From: Paraglaciecola arctica
GTDB taxonomy: Bacteria > Pseudomonadota > Gammaproteobacteria > Enterobacterales > Alteromonadaceae
Assembly: GCA_003232445.1 (NCBI GenBank)
Contig: QIJM01000054.1
Span: forward strand, 1 to 17,740
DNA length: 17,740 bases
Direction of reading: 5' to 3'
The notes beneath the pieces are model-generated. The model was not told the origin of the DNA. It did not search any database and saw nothing but the letters and a program-made list of their open reading frames with translations. Shown here piece after piece: positions 7,234-14,329 of the stretch (position 1 is the stretch's first letter; every line of letters begins with the position of its first letter). Both the position numbers and the translations under genes were made by a program.

Positions 7234-8094
7234 TTAGGTGTCCAAGTTTTTTAGCGTGATTTTTGCGCTATCAATATAATGACCACCAAAAAGTAACGCA
7301 TGGTTTAATACATGATAAAGCTGATAAATAGGCTTGCGATATTCATAGTCAACTTCAAGAGGCCATATGTCGGCATAGCCTTGATAAAAGCTTTCAGGGA
7401 ATCGACCAAATAATTCTGTCATGGCTAAATCTGTCTCACGATCACCAAAATAAAATGCAGGGTCGTACATTACGGGCTGATTGTTATGAAACCCAGTGTT
7501 ACCTTGCCAAAGGTCACCATGCAGCATTGATGGTGTGGGATTATGCCCTGTGAGTAAACTTTTAATAGATTCTACTACACTGTCTATGTTGGCTAGAACA
7601 TGGCCTTTTTCAGATAACAATTGCAGCATAAACCCAATACGTTGCTCAGCAAAAAAAACGCTCCATTTTTTTTGCCAGAGATTTGCTTGCGGAGTCAGTC
7701 CAATAAAATTATCTTCTTGCCAGCCATACATTTGTTGCGTGTGTGTCTTATGCAGTTCTGCCAAGGCTTGCCCAAAGTGAAACCAGGTTTGTTCGTTACC
7801 TTGGGTCATAGCGATATGCTCTAAGACTAAGAAACTATGATCAGATACCCAACCCGTACAAATAACTTTTGGCACTTGAAATAGCTGGGTGTTGCTTAAG
7901 TGTTCGAGGCCTTGGGCTTCAGCCTCAAAATTAGTTAGACGAATTTTTTCATTGGTTTTGACAAAAAAGCGCTGTTTTCCATCTGATATTTTATAGGCTT
8001 TGTGACTATCGCCAGCCTTGACTTCACGAATGTCGTCACAGATGAAATCTTGTTGAATACACTCACTGATTTGTTCACTAATAAAGTGCCACAT
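7234..8094 (-). CDS. Fructosamine/ketosamine-3-kinase family protein (YniA-like, 286 aa)
   Basis: Kinase of the aminoglycoside-phosphotransferase-like fold that phosphorylates sugar-amine (Amadori) adducts on proteins or small molecules, leading to their removal. The catalytic loop is LHGDLWQGN (191-199, Asp194 the catalytic base). The metal-binding DPA begins at Asp211 and is followed by FYFGDRETDLAMTELFG, a hallmark of the fructosamine kinase family. The C-terminal LYHVLNHALLFGGHY is also characteristic. Full family length. ATG at 8094 has AAGG 7-8 nt upstream. It is 104 nt upstream of the SDR gene and probably cotranscribed with it. Confidence 0.92.
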   Translation of the reverse strand: MWHFISEQISECIQQDFICDDIREVKAGDSHKAYKISDGKQRFFVKTNEKIRLTNFEAEAQGLEHLSNTQLFQVPKVICTGWVSDHSFLVLEHIAMTQGNEQTWFHFGQALAELHKTHTQQMYGWQEDNFIGLTPQANLWQKKWSVFFAEQRIGFMLQLLSEKGHVLANIDSVVESIKSLLTGHNPTPSMLHGDLWQGNTGFHNNQPVMYDPAFYFGDRETDLAMTELFGRFPESFYQGYADIWPLEVDYEYRKPIYQLYHVLNHALLFGGHYIDSAKITLKNLDT

Positions 8095-8218
8095 GTTCAG
8101 ACCTTGTTCGGTATGTTATTGCTTAATTATGGTGTATACCTATCACCATTCAAGTTGCAGGATAAAATTTTTAAAAATTATAATTGATCCTGTTACTTAA
8201 TGTCGCACCAATATCAGG

Positions 8219-8394
8219 TGTTCTGGTCAAGTTAACCGGACACTTTTCTAAAGGAATTATCATACTCTATTGGAGATTGAATTTCATTCAAGCGCCTTGA
8301 TTAGGTGCCTTTAAATCTCGCTGAGTGGCTAATTGTTAGGATGGATTGGTATTATATTCCTTTATCGAAGTGTCCGTCTAATTCAACCACAACA
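8219..8394 (-). mobile_element. 176-bp internally deleted IS3-like element (MITE-like remnant)
   Basis: The two ends form imperfect inverted repeats: TGTTCTGGTCAAGTTAACC... inward from 8219 and TGTTGTGGTTGAATTAGAC... inward from 8394 on the other strand. I count 21 matches over the first 27 positions, including an uninterrupted CGGACACTT, followed by a further shared TAAAGGAAT. Both ends start TG, as in IS3-family elements. On the minus strand a short open stretch next to the left end reads ...SPIEYDNSFRKVSG, which resembles the end of an IS3 OrfB (SP-EYE motif). Nearly all of the transposase is gone. I see no clear target-site duplication. The rest of the 8095-8476 intergenic region holds the kinase promoter side and the toxin-antitoxin promoter. 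Confidence 0.6.
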
Positions 8395-8454
8395 GTCCAT
8401 GTTAATTTTTCCATTAATTTTATTTTTGAGGTAATAACGATAAATCCCCTTGCT

Positions 8455-8480
8455 CCAAGGTATCTATACGGATACCATGG
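8455..8480 (+). promoter_or_regulatory. Palindrome over the toxin start codon, candidate autoregulatory operator
   Basis: CCAAGGTATC (8455-8464), spacer TATACG, GATACCATGG (8471-8480): 10-bp arms with one mismatch, the inner 6 bp perfect. The right arm includes the toxin ATG (8477-8479). Such palindromes in toxin-antitoxin leaders are commonly bound by the HTH antitoxin. In RNA it could instead form a hairpin that hides the start codon. Confidence 0.5.
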
Positions 8481-8779
8481 TTAAAGTGAAAAACATTCGT
8501 ACTACACAACAGTTCAACACTTGGTTTAGCAAGCTTAAAGACAGGCAAGCGAAGGCTAAAATCAATGTTCGACTTCGCCGCCTTGAACAAGGCCATTACG
8601 GTGATTACAAAACTGTTGGCGATAGTGTTAGTGAATTACGTTTTTTCTTCGGTTCGGGTTATCGCATTTATTTCACAGAGCGTAACGGTGAGGTGATTAT
8701 TTTGCTTTGCGCCGGTGATAAAACTAGCCAAACAGCCGATATTAAAAAGGCTAAGGCAATTAATGAAGAATTGGAGTAA
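8477..8779 (+). CDS. Type II toxin, RelE/HigB-like addiction-module killer protein (100 aa)
   Basis: Small basic protein of the RelE/ParE superfamily (Gp49/HigB-type killer proteins), which usually cut mRNA at the ribosome. Seen: TTQQFNTWFSKLKDRQAKAKINVRLRRLEQGHYGD, a helical N-terminal half (broken short here: RLRRLEQGHYGD is the diagnostic block), then VSELRFFFGSGYRIYFTERNG and the strand IILLCAGDKTSQ followed by DIKKAKAI. These blocks are characteristic of this subfamily. ATG at 8477 gives the usual length of about 100 aa; a TTG at 8450 would add nine unrelated residues. The toxin precedes its antitoxin by 6 nt, the HigBA-like order. Confidence 0.88.
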   Translation: MVKVKNIRTTQQFNTWFSKLKDRQAKAKINVRLRRLEQGHYGDYKTVGDSVSELRFFFGSGYRIYFTERNGEVIILLCAGDKTSQTADIKKAKAINEELE

Positions 8780-8785
8780 TGAACA

Positions 8786-9070
8786 ATGAAAATATCTAAA
8801 CTCAAAACATGGGACATTCAAGACCACTTGAAAACCCCTGAAGATATTGCAGCTTATCTTGACGCCGCTATGCATCAAGATGATCCTGATTTTTTTCTAA
8901 CCGCCATGGGGGATGTGATTAAAGCTGTCGGCACTAAACAAGTGGCCGAATCTATGGGGCACGGTGAAAAAAGTCTGTACAAGTCAATAAAAACTGGAGC
9001 TAAACCAAAGTACGACACAGTGTTTAAAATGATAGATGCACTGGGTTTGAAACTGACTGTAAGTGCATAA
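8786..9070 (+). CDS. Antitoxin with Cro/C1-like HTH, addiction-module antidote protein (94 aa)
   Basis: Partner of the toxin 6 nt upstream. The N-terminal region (about 1-45, DIQDHLKTPEDIAAYLDAA) is typical of the antidote family's toxin-binding segment. The C-terminal half is a helix-turn-helix: VIKAVGTKQVAESMGHGEKS, then LYKSIKTGAKPKYDTVFKMI and DALGLKLTV. GGAG within the toxin stop region, 9 nt before the ATG, serves as ribosome-binding site, so the pair is coupled. It probably represses its own promoter through the palindrome at 8455-8480. Confidence 0.9.
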   Translation: MKISKLKTWDIQDHLKTPEDIAAYLDAAMHQDDPDFFLTAMGDVIKAVGTKQVAESMGHGEKSLYKSIKTGAKPKYDTVFKMIDALGLKLTVSA

Positions 9071-9200
9071 GCCCTTTTTTGGTTTTGTTAAACTTTCGGT
9101 TTTATTTTTCAAAACGATATTCTAGACCAAATGCAATCGCGTGGTTGGTTGTTGGGTGAGCCTAAAAACTGTTCAATCGCTTTTACTCGCAGTAATTAAC

Positions 9201-9344
9201 TCAAAACGCGAGTATCCATAGTCCATTCCATTTATCCTGATAGACAGAGCGTGCCCCCTCATCTAACTCTGGAAGACATCTGGCCAAATGCATGGCAAGT
9301 AGGATGACAACTTCGTCCGAGATTAAATTCTTAAATGGTTCCAT
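9201..9344 (-). pseudogene. Truncated N-terminus of a DNA alkylation repair (AlkD-like) gene
   Basis: On the minus strand an ATG at 9344 opens a 47-codon frame starting MEPFKNLISDEVVILLAMHL. The MEPFKN-I--EVV-LLA-HLAR-LP start is what I know from the N-terminus of the DNA alkylation repair HEAT-repeat family. After about 30 residues the resemblance stops and the frame ends at 9201. GGGGAG about 11 nt before the ATG and the 22-nt distance from the upstream cvfB-like gene suggest it was once the second gene of an operon with it. The family assignment rests on a short match. The rest of 9071-9366 shows no further gene. Confidence 0.5.
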
Positions 9345-9366
9345 TTTTAAACGCTCCCCCTCATGC

Positions 9367-10185
9367 TCAGCACTCCTTTTTAACCAGCGTTATTTTAGTT
9401 TTGTCTAACAAGATACGTTTTTGTCTAAACAAAGATCCAATCGCTTTTTTATACACATTCTTGCTTACTTTAAAACGTCTAGAAATTTCACCTGCCGAGC
9501 TTTTATCAGTTAAAGTGGACAAACCATCATGTGCAATTAAGTCTTCGATTATTTGTTCTTCTAAGGTGTTGCGTGCAGTAGGATCATGAAACTGAAAACA
9601 TAAATCAATTTTGCCATCTTCGCGAATACGCTTGATATAACCTTTTAGTGAGTAACCTACTTTAATAGGTGTGAACCATTAATAATGGCCTTGTAACCCA
9701 TATCGGTCTGCCCACATATCAGTAGCTCTACTTCTTGCTTAGCCTCAAACGTGCCGCCTTCTTCACATGACTCTTCATATAAGAAATCTTTGAGCTTGGT
9801 TGATGCCGCAAGCCGACCGGTTTCTTCATCACAGAATACATAGACCACATAAGATACCCCTTCAGACATGAGGTTCTTGTTCGCTAAATGGCACCAACAA
9901 GTCTTTTTCTAATCCCCAATCTAAAAACACACCTACCTTGGTGATACTGACTACTTTTAAATAGGCACAATGATCAACATACACCTTGGGACGTTTGATG
10001 GTAGCGATAAGGCGGTCATCGCTATCATGATAAATAAACGCATTAATCATATCGCCAAGCTTACAGCCCAAGGGCGCATTTTTAGTCGGTAGCAGAATTT
10101 GACCTTTATCGCCTGCGTCTAGGTAGAATCCAAAGGGCACTTCATTGACGACTTCTAGGTTATTGAACTTTCCAACTTGCGACAT
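9367..10185 (-). pseudogene. CvfB-family S1-like RNA-binding protein gene, disrupted twice
   Basis: Members of the CvfB/YitL family carry tandem S1-like RNA-binding domains and a C-terminal winged helix. Part 1 (10185 to 9862) reads from MSQVGKFNNLEVVNEVPFGF to VFLDWGLEKDLLVPFSEQEP and stops. Part 2 continues in another frame from MSEGVSYVVYVFCDEETGRL (about 9869 to 9657) to AIINGSH. Part 3 resumes in a third frame with PIKVGYSLKGYIKRIREDGK and runs through the winged helix (AGEISRRFKVSKNVYKKAIG) to LVKKEC and TGA at 9369-9367. The first lesion fits 1 extra or 2 missing bases near 9868. The second fits loss of about ten codons plus a frameshift near 9670, where the family has a GLLY--E block. 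Parts add up to nearly full length, so the damage is either recent or an assembly error. Confidence 0.85.
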
Positions 10186-10336
10186 GTTTTGCTGATTATC
10201 TGTAACGAAATTATGTCGATATTGTAACTGACCAATAGGTTAAGAAATATAAAAACAATGTGTTTTTTTGCCAAATGCATTGTTTTATTCATGGCATAAT
10301 TAGGTTATTGGATAACGGCTCTTTACATGGTGCTTT

Positions 10337-11206
10337 ATGGCTGACGATAACAATATTGTATTTTTAGATGGGCAGTTTATGCCTATGTCTGAAGCTAAAA
10401 TCTCGCCTATGGATCGTGGGTTTCTGTTTGGTGATGGTATATATGAAGTGGTGCCATCCTATGCTGCTAAGTTAGTGGGTTTTGGCTTACATATTAAGCG
10501 TATGCAAAATGGCCTTGATGCTGTTGGTATTAAGTTGGGTATGGATGTTGAGGACTGGCGTGACATCGCGCAAACTCTGATTGAAAAAAATGGTAAGGGT
10601 AACCTTGGGTTATATTTCCATGTTAGCCGTGGTGCAGATGTTAAACGATTCCATGCTTATCCTGAGCATATTCAACCAACCGTGTTTGCGTATGCCTTCG
10701 CCATTCCAGCGGCAACTATCGCCGATAAAAAAAGTGTTAATCAATATAGAGTGACTAGTACCGAGGATTTACGCTGGAAACGCTGTCAGATTAAATCTAC
10801 CTCATTGTTAGGCAATGTTATGCACTTTCAACAAGGTCAAAATGCTGGAGTACACGAAACCATTTTATATAATCAGCGTAACGAGTTGACAGAAGCCAGT
10901 GCATGCAATGTGTTTATCGTAAAAAATGAAGTGGTGATGACTCCACCCTTGGATAACCAATTGCTGCCCGGTGTTACCCGTAATATGTTGTTAGATATTT
11001 TACGCCAAGATGGCACGTTGCAAGTACAAGAAAGAGTGATCAGTATGAACGAAGTCCATGCTGCGGAGGAGCTTTGGTTAACCAGCTCAAGTAAAGAAAT
11101 TGCACCCGTGGTTGAGCTAGATGGACAACCAGTAGGCAATGGAAAAGTCGGCGATATTTGGCAACTTGCGCAAACCTTGTATTCTGCGAATAAACATAAT
11201 TATTAA
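10337..11206 (+). CDS. dat: D-amino acid aminotransferase (class IV, D-alanine transaminase, 289 aa)
   Basis: PLP enzyme exchanging amino groups between D-alanine and 2-oxoglutarate to make D-glutamate and pyruvate (or the reverse), in the cytosol. Seen: the fold-IV start (VFLDGQFMPMSEAKISPMDR, then GFLFGDGIYEVVP at about 28-40), the PLP lysine in RCQIKSTSLLGN (Lys153), and the cofactor-binding ELTEASACNVFIV followed by TPPLDNQLLPGVTR. GDGIYEVVP favours the D-amino acid enzyme over branched-chain aminotransferase or aminodeoxychorismate lyase. Full length. alr follows 40 nt downstream, which supports a D-alanine role. The start has only a weak ribosome-binding site; an out-of-frame ATG lies 10 nt upstream. 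Confidence 0.88.
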   Translation: MADDNNIVFLDGQFMPMSEAKISPMDRGFLFGDGIYEVVPSYAAKLVGFGLHIKRMQNGLDAVGIKLGMDVEDWRDIAQTLIEKNGKGNLGLYFHVSRGADVKRFHAYPEHIQPTVFAYAFAIPAATIADKKSVNQYRVTSTEDLRWKRCQIKSTSLLGNVMHFQQGQNAGVHETILYNQRNELTEASACNVFIVKNEVVMTPPLDNQLLPGVTRNMLLDILRQDGTLQVQERVISMNEVHAAEELWLTSSSKEIAPVVELDGQPVGNGKVGDIWQLAQTLYSANKHNY

Positions 11207-11246
11207 ACAAACTCTTCTAACAATAGCTGGAATATAAACAAGCCGT

Positions 11247-12344
11247 ATGTCTCGCCCTGCCAAAATCATTATCGACTTAGCCGCTATTCAGGCTAATTGC
11301 CGCTTGGCGCAAACTCTCGCGGCGCATTCTAAAACCGTTGCTGTGGTAAAGGCCGATGCCTATGGACATGGCGCTGTAGAGGTGGCCAAAGCATTAGAGT
11401 CACAAGTTGAAATGTTAGCTGTATCTTGTATTGAAGAAGCCTTGGTTTTGCGAGAAAACGGTTTGAGTAAACCGATTTTATTGCTCGAGGGATGTTTTGA
11501 TAAAACCGAATTAAATATTGCGATAAACAATCAATGTGAACTCGTTGTGCATAGTAGTTTGCAACTGGAGCAACTACTTAACGCCACACTTGAAACACCG
11601 ATAAATGTTTGGTTAAAAATCGACACGGGTATGCACAGGTTAGGGATTCTGCCACAAGAGGTCGAATCTATGTACGCCAAGTTGGTCGCGTCGGCGAACG
11701 TCAAAAATATCGTTTTAGTGACACACTTTGCCCATGCCGATGATGTGGGTGGAGCGCATACTGCCATGCAAATTAGTCGATTTGAAAACTGTATTCAGCC
11801 CATAGTCGCCAATACTAATCAAAAAGTGGAACTGAGTATGGCTAACTCGGCTGCGTTATTAGCTTGGTATCAAACCAGAGCGGACTGGAACCGACCGGGG
11901 ATCATGTTGTACGGCTTGAGTCCTTTTGCCGAACCTATCGACGCAGCCAAACAACTTATCCCTGCCATGACTTTTGAGTCACAAGTGATAGCCTTGCGCG
12001 AGATTTCAACCGGGCAATCTGTAGGTTATGGTTGCACATGGACAGCACAACGGCCCTCTGTTATCGCCACTATTGCAGTAGGTTATGGCGATGGTTATCC
12101 ACGCACCGCAAAATCGGGTACACCTGTGTTAATCAATCAACAGCGAGTGCCGCTGGTGGGCAGTGTGTCTATGGATTTAATTTCAGTGGATGTGACTGAC
12201 TTAGCCAAGGTTCAAATTGGTGATAAAGCGTTGTTGTGGGGTAAGGCGTTATCAGCTAACGAAGTGGCAACTTGGGCAGGTACTATTGGTTATGAGTTGG
12301 TAACACGTATGCCTAGGCGTGTAACTAGGCATTTTGTCAGCTAA
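11247..12344 (+). CDS. alr: Alanine racemase (365 aa)
   Basis: PLP enzyme interconverting L- and D-alanine for peptidoglycan. The PLP lysine is Lys35 in VVKADAYGHGA, the substrate-binding Arg131 is in MHRLGI, the second catalytic base is Tyr261 in SVGYGCTW, and the C-terminal domain has VGYGDGYPR and GSVSMDLISVDVT. Length is normal. It probably shares a transcript with dat, so the cell has two linked routes to D-alanine. The 3' end of the coding sequence forms a terminator-like hairpin (12309-12335), and the gene converges on cmoB with 16 nt between stops. Confidence 0.96.
   Translation: MSRPAKIIIDLAAIQANCRLAQTLAAHSKTVAVVKADAYGHGAVEVAKALESQVEMLAVSCIEEALVLRENGLSKPILLLEGCFDKTELNIAINNQCELVVHSSLQLEQLLNATLETPINVWLKIDTGMHRLGILPQEVESMYAKLVASANVKNIVLVTHFAHADDVGGAHTAMQISRFENCIQPIVANTNQKVELSMANSAALLAWYQTRADWNRPGIMLYGLSPFAEPIDAAKQLIPAMTFESQVIALREISTGQSVGYGCTWTAQRPSVIATIAVGYGDGYPRTAKSGTPVLINQQRVPLVGSVSMDLISVDVTDLAKVQIGDKALLWGKALSANEVATWAGTIGYELVTRMPRRVTRHFVS
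12309..12335 (+). terminator. Terminator-like hairpin inside the end of alr
   Basis: ATGCCTAG (12309-12316), 8-nt loop, CTAGGCAT (12325-12332), followed by TTTT: a perfect 8-bp stem with a short T run. It lies within the last 12 codons of alr. The stem is encoded with two AGG arginine codons. It may end the dat-alr transcript just before the convergent cmoB gene; the short T run makes this uncertain. Confidence 0.5.
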
Positions 12345-12360
12345 TCTTAACTAAAACGAA

Positions 12361-13332
12361 TTAACATTCAGCCACTAGAACGGCTCTAAGCGGAGCAGGA
12401 TAACCTTCAATGGTTTTGCTGTGGTCGTTCGGGTCAATAAAGTCCACTAAGGATTGGCTGTTCATCCACTCGGTTGCTCTTTGTTCTTCTAATGATGTGG
12501 GTGCCACATCCACCACTCGAATATTTTTAAAGCCGACTCTTTGCATCCATAAAGTTAACGCTGCTGTACTGGGCAAATACCAGATATTACGCATTTGTGC
12601 ATAACGTTCACCGGGCATGAATACCGTTTTTTCGTCGCCTTCTACCACTAAGGTTTCAAGTACTAATTCGCCACCTTTACGTAGCTGATTTTTTAACTGG
12701 TACAAAAAGTCGATGGGGCTGCGTCTGTGATACAACACGCCCATGGAAAACACCGTGTCAAAAGCTTTCAATTCAGGTAATTGTTCCACACCTACAGGTA
12801 ATAAGTGAATGCGTGGATCAGGATTGAAGTGTTTAATCCCTTGGAATTGCATTAAAAAAAGTTGTGACGGATCTGCGCCTACCACCATCTTGGCCTGTTC
12901 ACCTAACATGCGCCACATATGATAACCGTTGCCACAGCCCACATCTAATACATAACGATCGTTAAGAGGCTGAATGTGTGTTTGTACTCTGTCCCATTTC
13001 CAGTCGGAGCGCCACTCGGTATCGATATGAATTCCATGCACATAAAACGGTCCCTTACGCCAAGGCGTAAACTGCTTAAGCAACCCGACTATTTGTTTTT
13101 GGGTATAATCACTGATATCACCAGCGTTTCCAAATTCCACTTTGTCTTGCAAATTAATCGATGAGGAGGACGTTTTAGGTAGTTTGTTTAGCAACTTCAC
13201 CCATTTAGCAAAATCACCGTGTAACTGTTCTTTTTGCCAAGCAGCAATTTGAGCCGGCAGTACTTCTAACCAATGACTTAAAGGTGAATCAGCGATGTGT
13301 TTGTAAAAATCATTAAACCAATTAACAGCCAA
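12361..13332 (-). CDS. cmoB: tRNA U34 carboxymethyltransferase (323 aa)
   Basis: Transfers the carboxymethyl group of carboxy-SAM to 5-hydroxyuridine at position 34 of tRNAs, giving 5-oxyacetyluridine so that one tRNA reads several codons. Seen: PWRKGPF, HIDTEWRSDWKWDRV, the SAM-binding LDVGCGNGYHMWRM, FDTVFSMGVLYHRRSP, and C-terminal TIEGYPAPLRAVL, all hallmark CmoB blocks. Length equals the E. coli protein. The start is TTG at 13332, backed by a strong AGGAGG at 13342-13337 with 4 nt spacing. cmoA lies upstream on the same strand, 112 nt away. Confidence 0.96.
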   Translation of the reverse strand: MAVNWFNDFYKHIADSPLSHWLEVLPAQIAAWQKEQLHGDFAKWVKLLNKLPKTSSSSINLQDKVEFGNAGDISDYTQKQIVGLLKQFTPWRKGPFYVHGIHIDTEWRSDWKWDRVQTHIQPLNDRYVLDVGCGNGYHMWRMLGEQAKMVVGADPSQLFLMQFQGIKHFNPDPRIHLLPVGVEQLPELKAFDTVFSMGVLYHRRSPIDFLYQLKNQLRKGGELVLETLVVEGDEKTVFMPGERYAQMRNIWYLPSTAALTLWMQRVGFKNIRVVDVAPTSLEEQRATEWMNSQSLVDFIDPNDHSKTIEGYPAPLRAVLVAEC

Positions 13333-13358
13333 GTGGCCTCCTATATTTAAAAGCAGCT

Positions 13359-13386
13359 ACGAGTTGCGAGTCACGAGCAACGAGTT
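13359..13386. repeat. Four tandem 7-bp repeats between cmoA and cmoB
   Basis: ACGAGTT, GCGAGTC, ACGAGCA, ACGAGTT in direct succession, each unit 7 bp, with CGAG fixed in all four. They lie between the cmoA stop and the cmoB ribosome-binding site. Function unknown. Confidence 0.7.
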
Positions 13387-13395
13387 AAAAGATAA

Positions 13396-13411
13396 AAAAC
13401 ACTAGTGTTTT
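13396..13411. repeat. Perfect 16-bp palindrome in the cmoA-cmoB spacer
   Basis: AAAACACTAGTGTTTT is its own reverse complement. It sits 34 bp downstream of the cmoA stop and 10 bp from the heptamer repeats. It could be a protein-binding site or a weak terminator between the two genes; a stem without loop space is poor as an RNA hairpin. Confidence 0.5.
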
Positions 13412-13444
13412 CAGAACGATCAAAAAATACTTTGCTCGAAGCTT

Positions 13445-14176
13445 TTAAGCCTTTATCGCAACCATTGATGCAAAGTTAAAACAGGTAAACCAGCGCACAA
13501 CATCAGTAAAACCTACTTGTTCTAATCTGTCTTTGTGTTGTGTAAAGGTTTCTGTACGCATGACATCTTCTAATGCCGTGCGTTTTTGACTTATTTCAAG
13601 TTCGCTGTAACCATTTCTACGCTTAAATTCATGGTGCAAGTCAATTAATAAATTATTACCTTGTTCGGTGTCATGGCTAAGCTTTTCAGATAACAGTAAA
13701 ACCCCACCTGAATTTAATCCGGCATATATTTTATGCAGAATATCGATACGTTGCTCTGGTGGGATAAATTGCAGGGTAAAATTCATCACCACACAAGATG
13801 CATTTTTAATATTAATATTTTGTATGTCATCACAAATAACACTAATAGGTGTGGCCGCTTTAAAGGCCTGCACATGTAATTCACAGCGCTGTGCCATGGC
13901 AGGTGAATTATCAATGGCCAGAATTTGGCAGTTTTCACTTTGGATATATTTGCTAGCGGCTAAACTGGCAGCCCCTAATGAACAACCTAAATCGTATATA
14001 TTACTTTGATGTTGTGCATACCTAGCGCATATCTGGCCTATGGTATCAACTATTGTGCTGTATCCGGGGACGGAGCGCTGGATCATGTCGGGAAAGACTT
14101 CCGCCACCGATTGGTCAAATTGAAATTCACCCACTTGTTGTGGCTGAGAATAAAGGGTGTCTTTAACGTCTTGCAT
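13445..14176 (-). CDS. cmoA: Carboxy-S-adenosyl-L-methionine synthase (243 aa)
   Basis: Makes carboxy-SAM from SAM and prephenate, the donor used by CmoB. Seen: FDQSVAEVFPDMIQRSVPGY, the SAM loop YDLGCSLGAA, AIDNSPAMAQRC, VVMNFTLQFIPP, LLLSEKLS, and RNGYSELEISQKR, all close to the E. coli enzyme. I start at the ATG at 14176 (MQDVKDTLYSQP), which matches the family start. A TTG at 14239 in frame would add 21 residues with no family match and lies right behind its AAGGAAA, too close to work well. The gene is divergent from acs. Confidence 0.95.
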   Translation of the reverse strand: MQDVKDTLYSQPQQVGEFQFDQSVAEVFPDMIQRSVPGYSTIVDTIGQICARYAQHQSNIYDLGCSLGAASLAASKYIQSENCQILAIDNSPAMAQRCELHVQAFKAATPISVICDDIQNINIKNASCVVMNFTLQFIPPEQRIDILHKIYAGLNSGGVLLLSEKLSHDTEQGNNLLIDLHHEFKRRNGYSELEISQKRTALEDVMRTETFTQHKDRLEQVGFTDVVRWFTCFNFASMVAIKA

Positions 14177-14329
14177 GATGGCGTGTTGACCTGAATAAAA
14201 ATATCGCGCAATTCTACCTGTGCAATCTAATCCAAGCAATTTCCTTTCTTGCCATCTGGATTGTGCTCTTATACCGTATATCGATAATTTAACTGTGCAC
14301 TAACATATCGTGACAAGGGATCTACCATC

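Noticed and set aside
8450..8476. TTG start for the toxin gene
   Set aside because: The nine added residues are not part of the family, and the ATG at 8477 gives the usual length.
9071..9120. Terminator after the antitoxin gene
   Set aside because: There are T runs but only a 4-bp stem near AAACTTTCGGTTT, too weak to call.
9113..9180. Minus-strand stretch ending AFGLEYRFEK followed by a stop, resembling an outer-membrane barrel end
   Set aside because: It is only about 20 codons long and has no supporting upstream coding sequence; probably chance.
9335..9589. Open frame of 84 codons on the plus strand
   Set aside because: It lies opposite the winged-helix part of the cvfB-like gene, whose protein motifs are clear on the other strand.
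14177..14239. N-terminal extension of CmoA from a TTG start
   Set aside because: The 21 extra residues match nothing in the family, the ribosome-binding sequence would be too close to the TTG, and the internal ATG gives the normal start.
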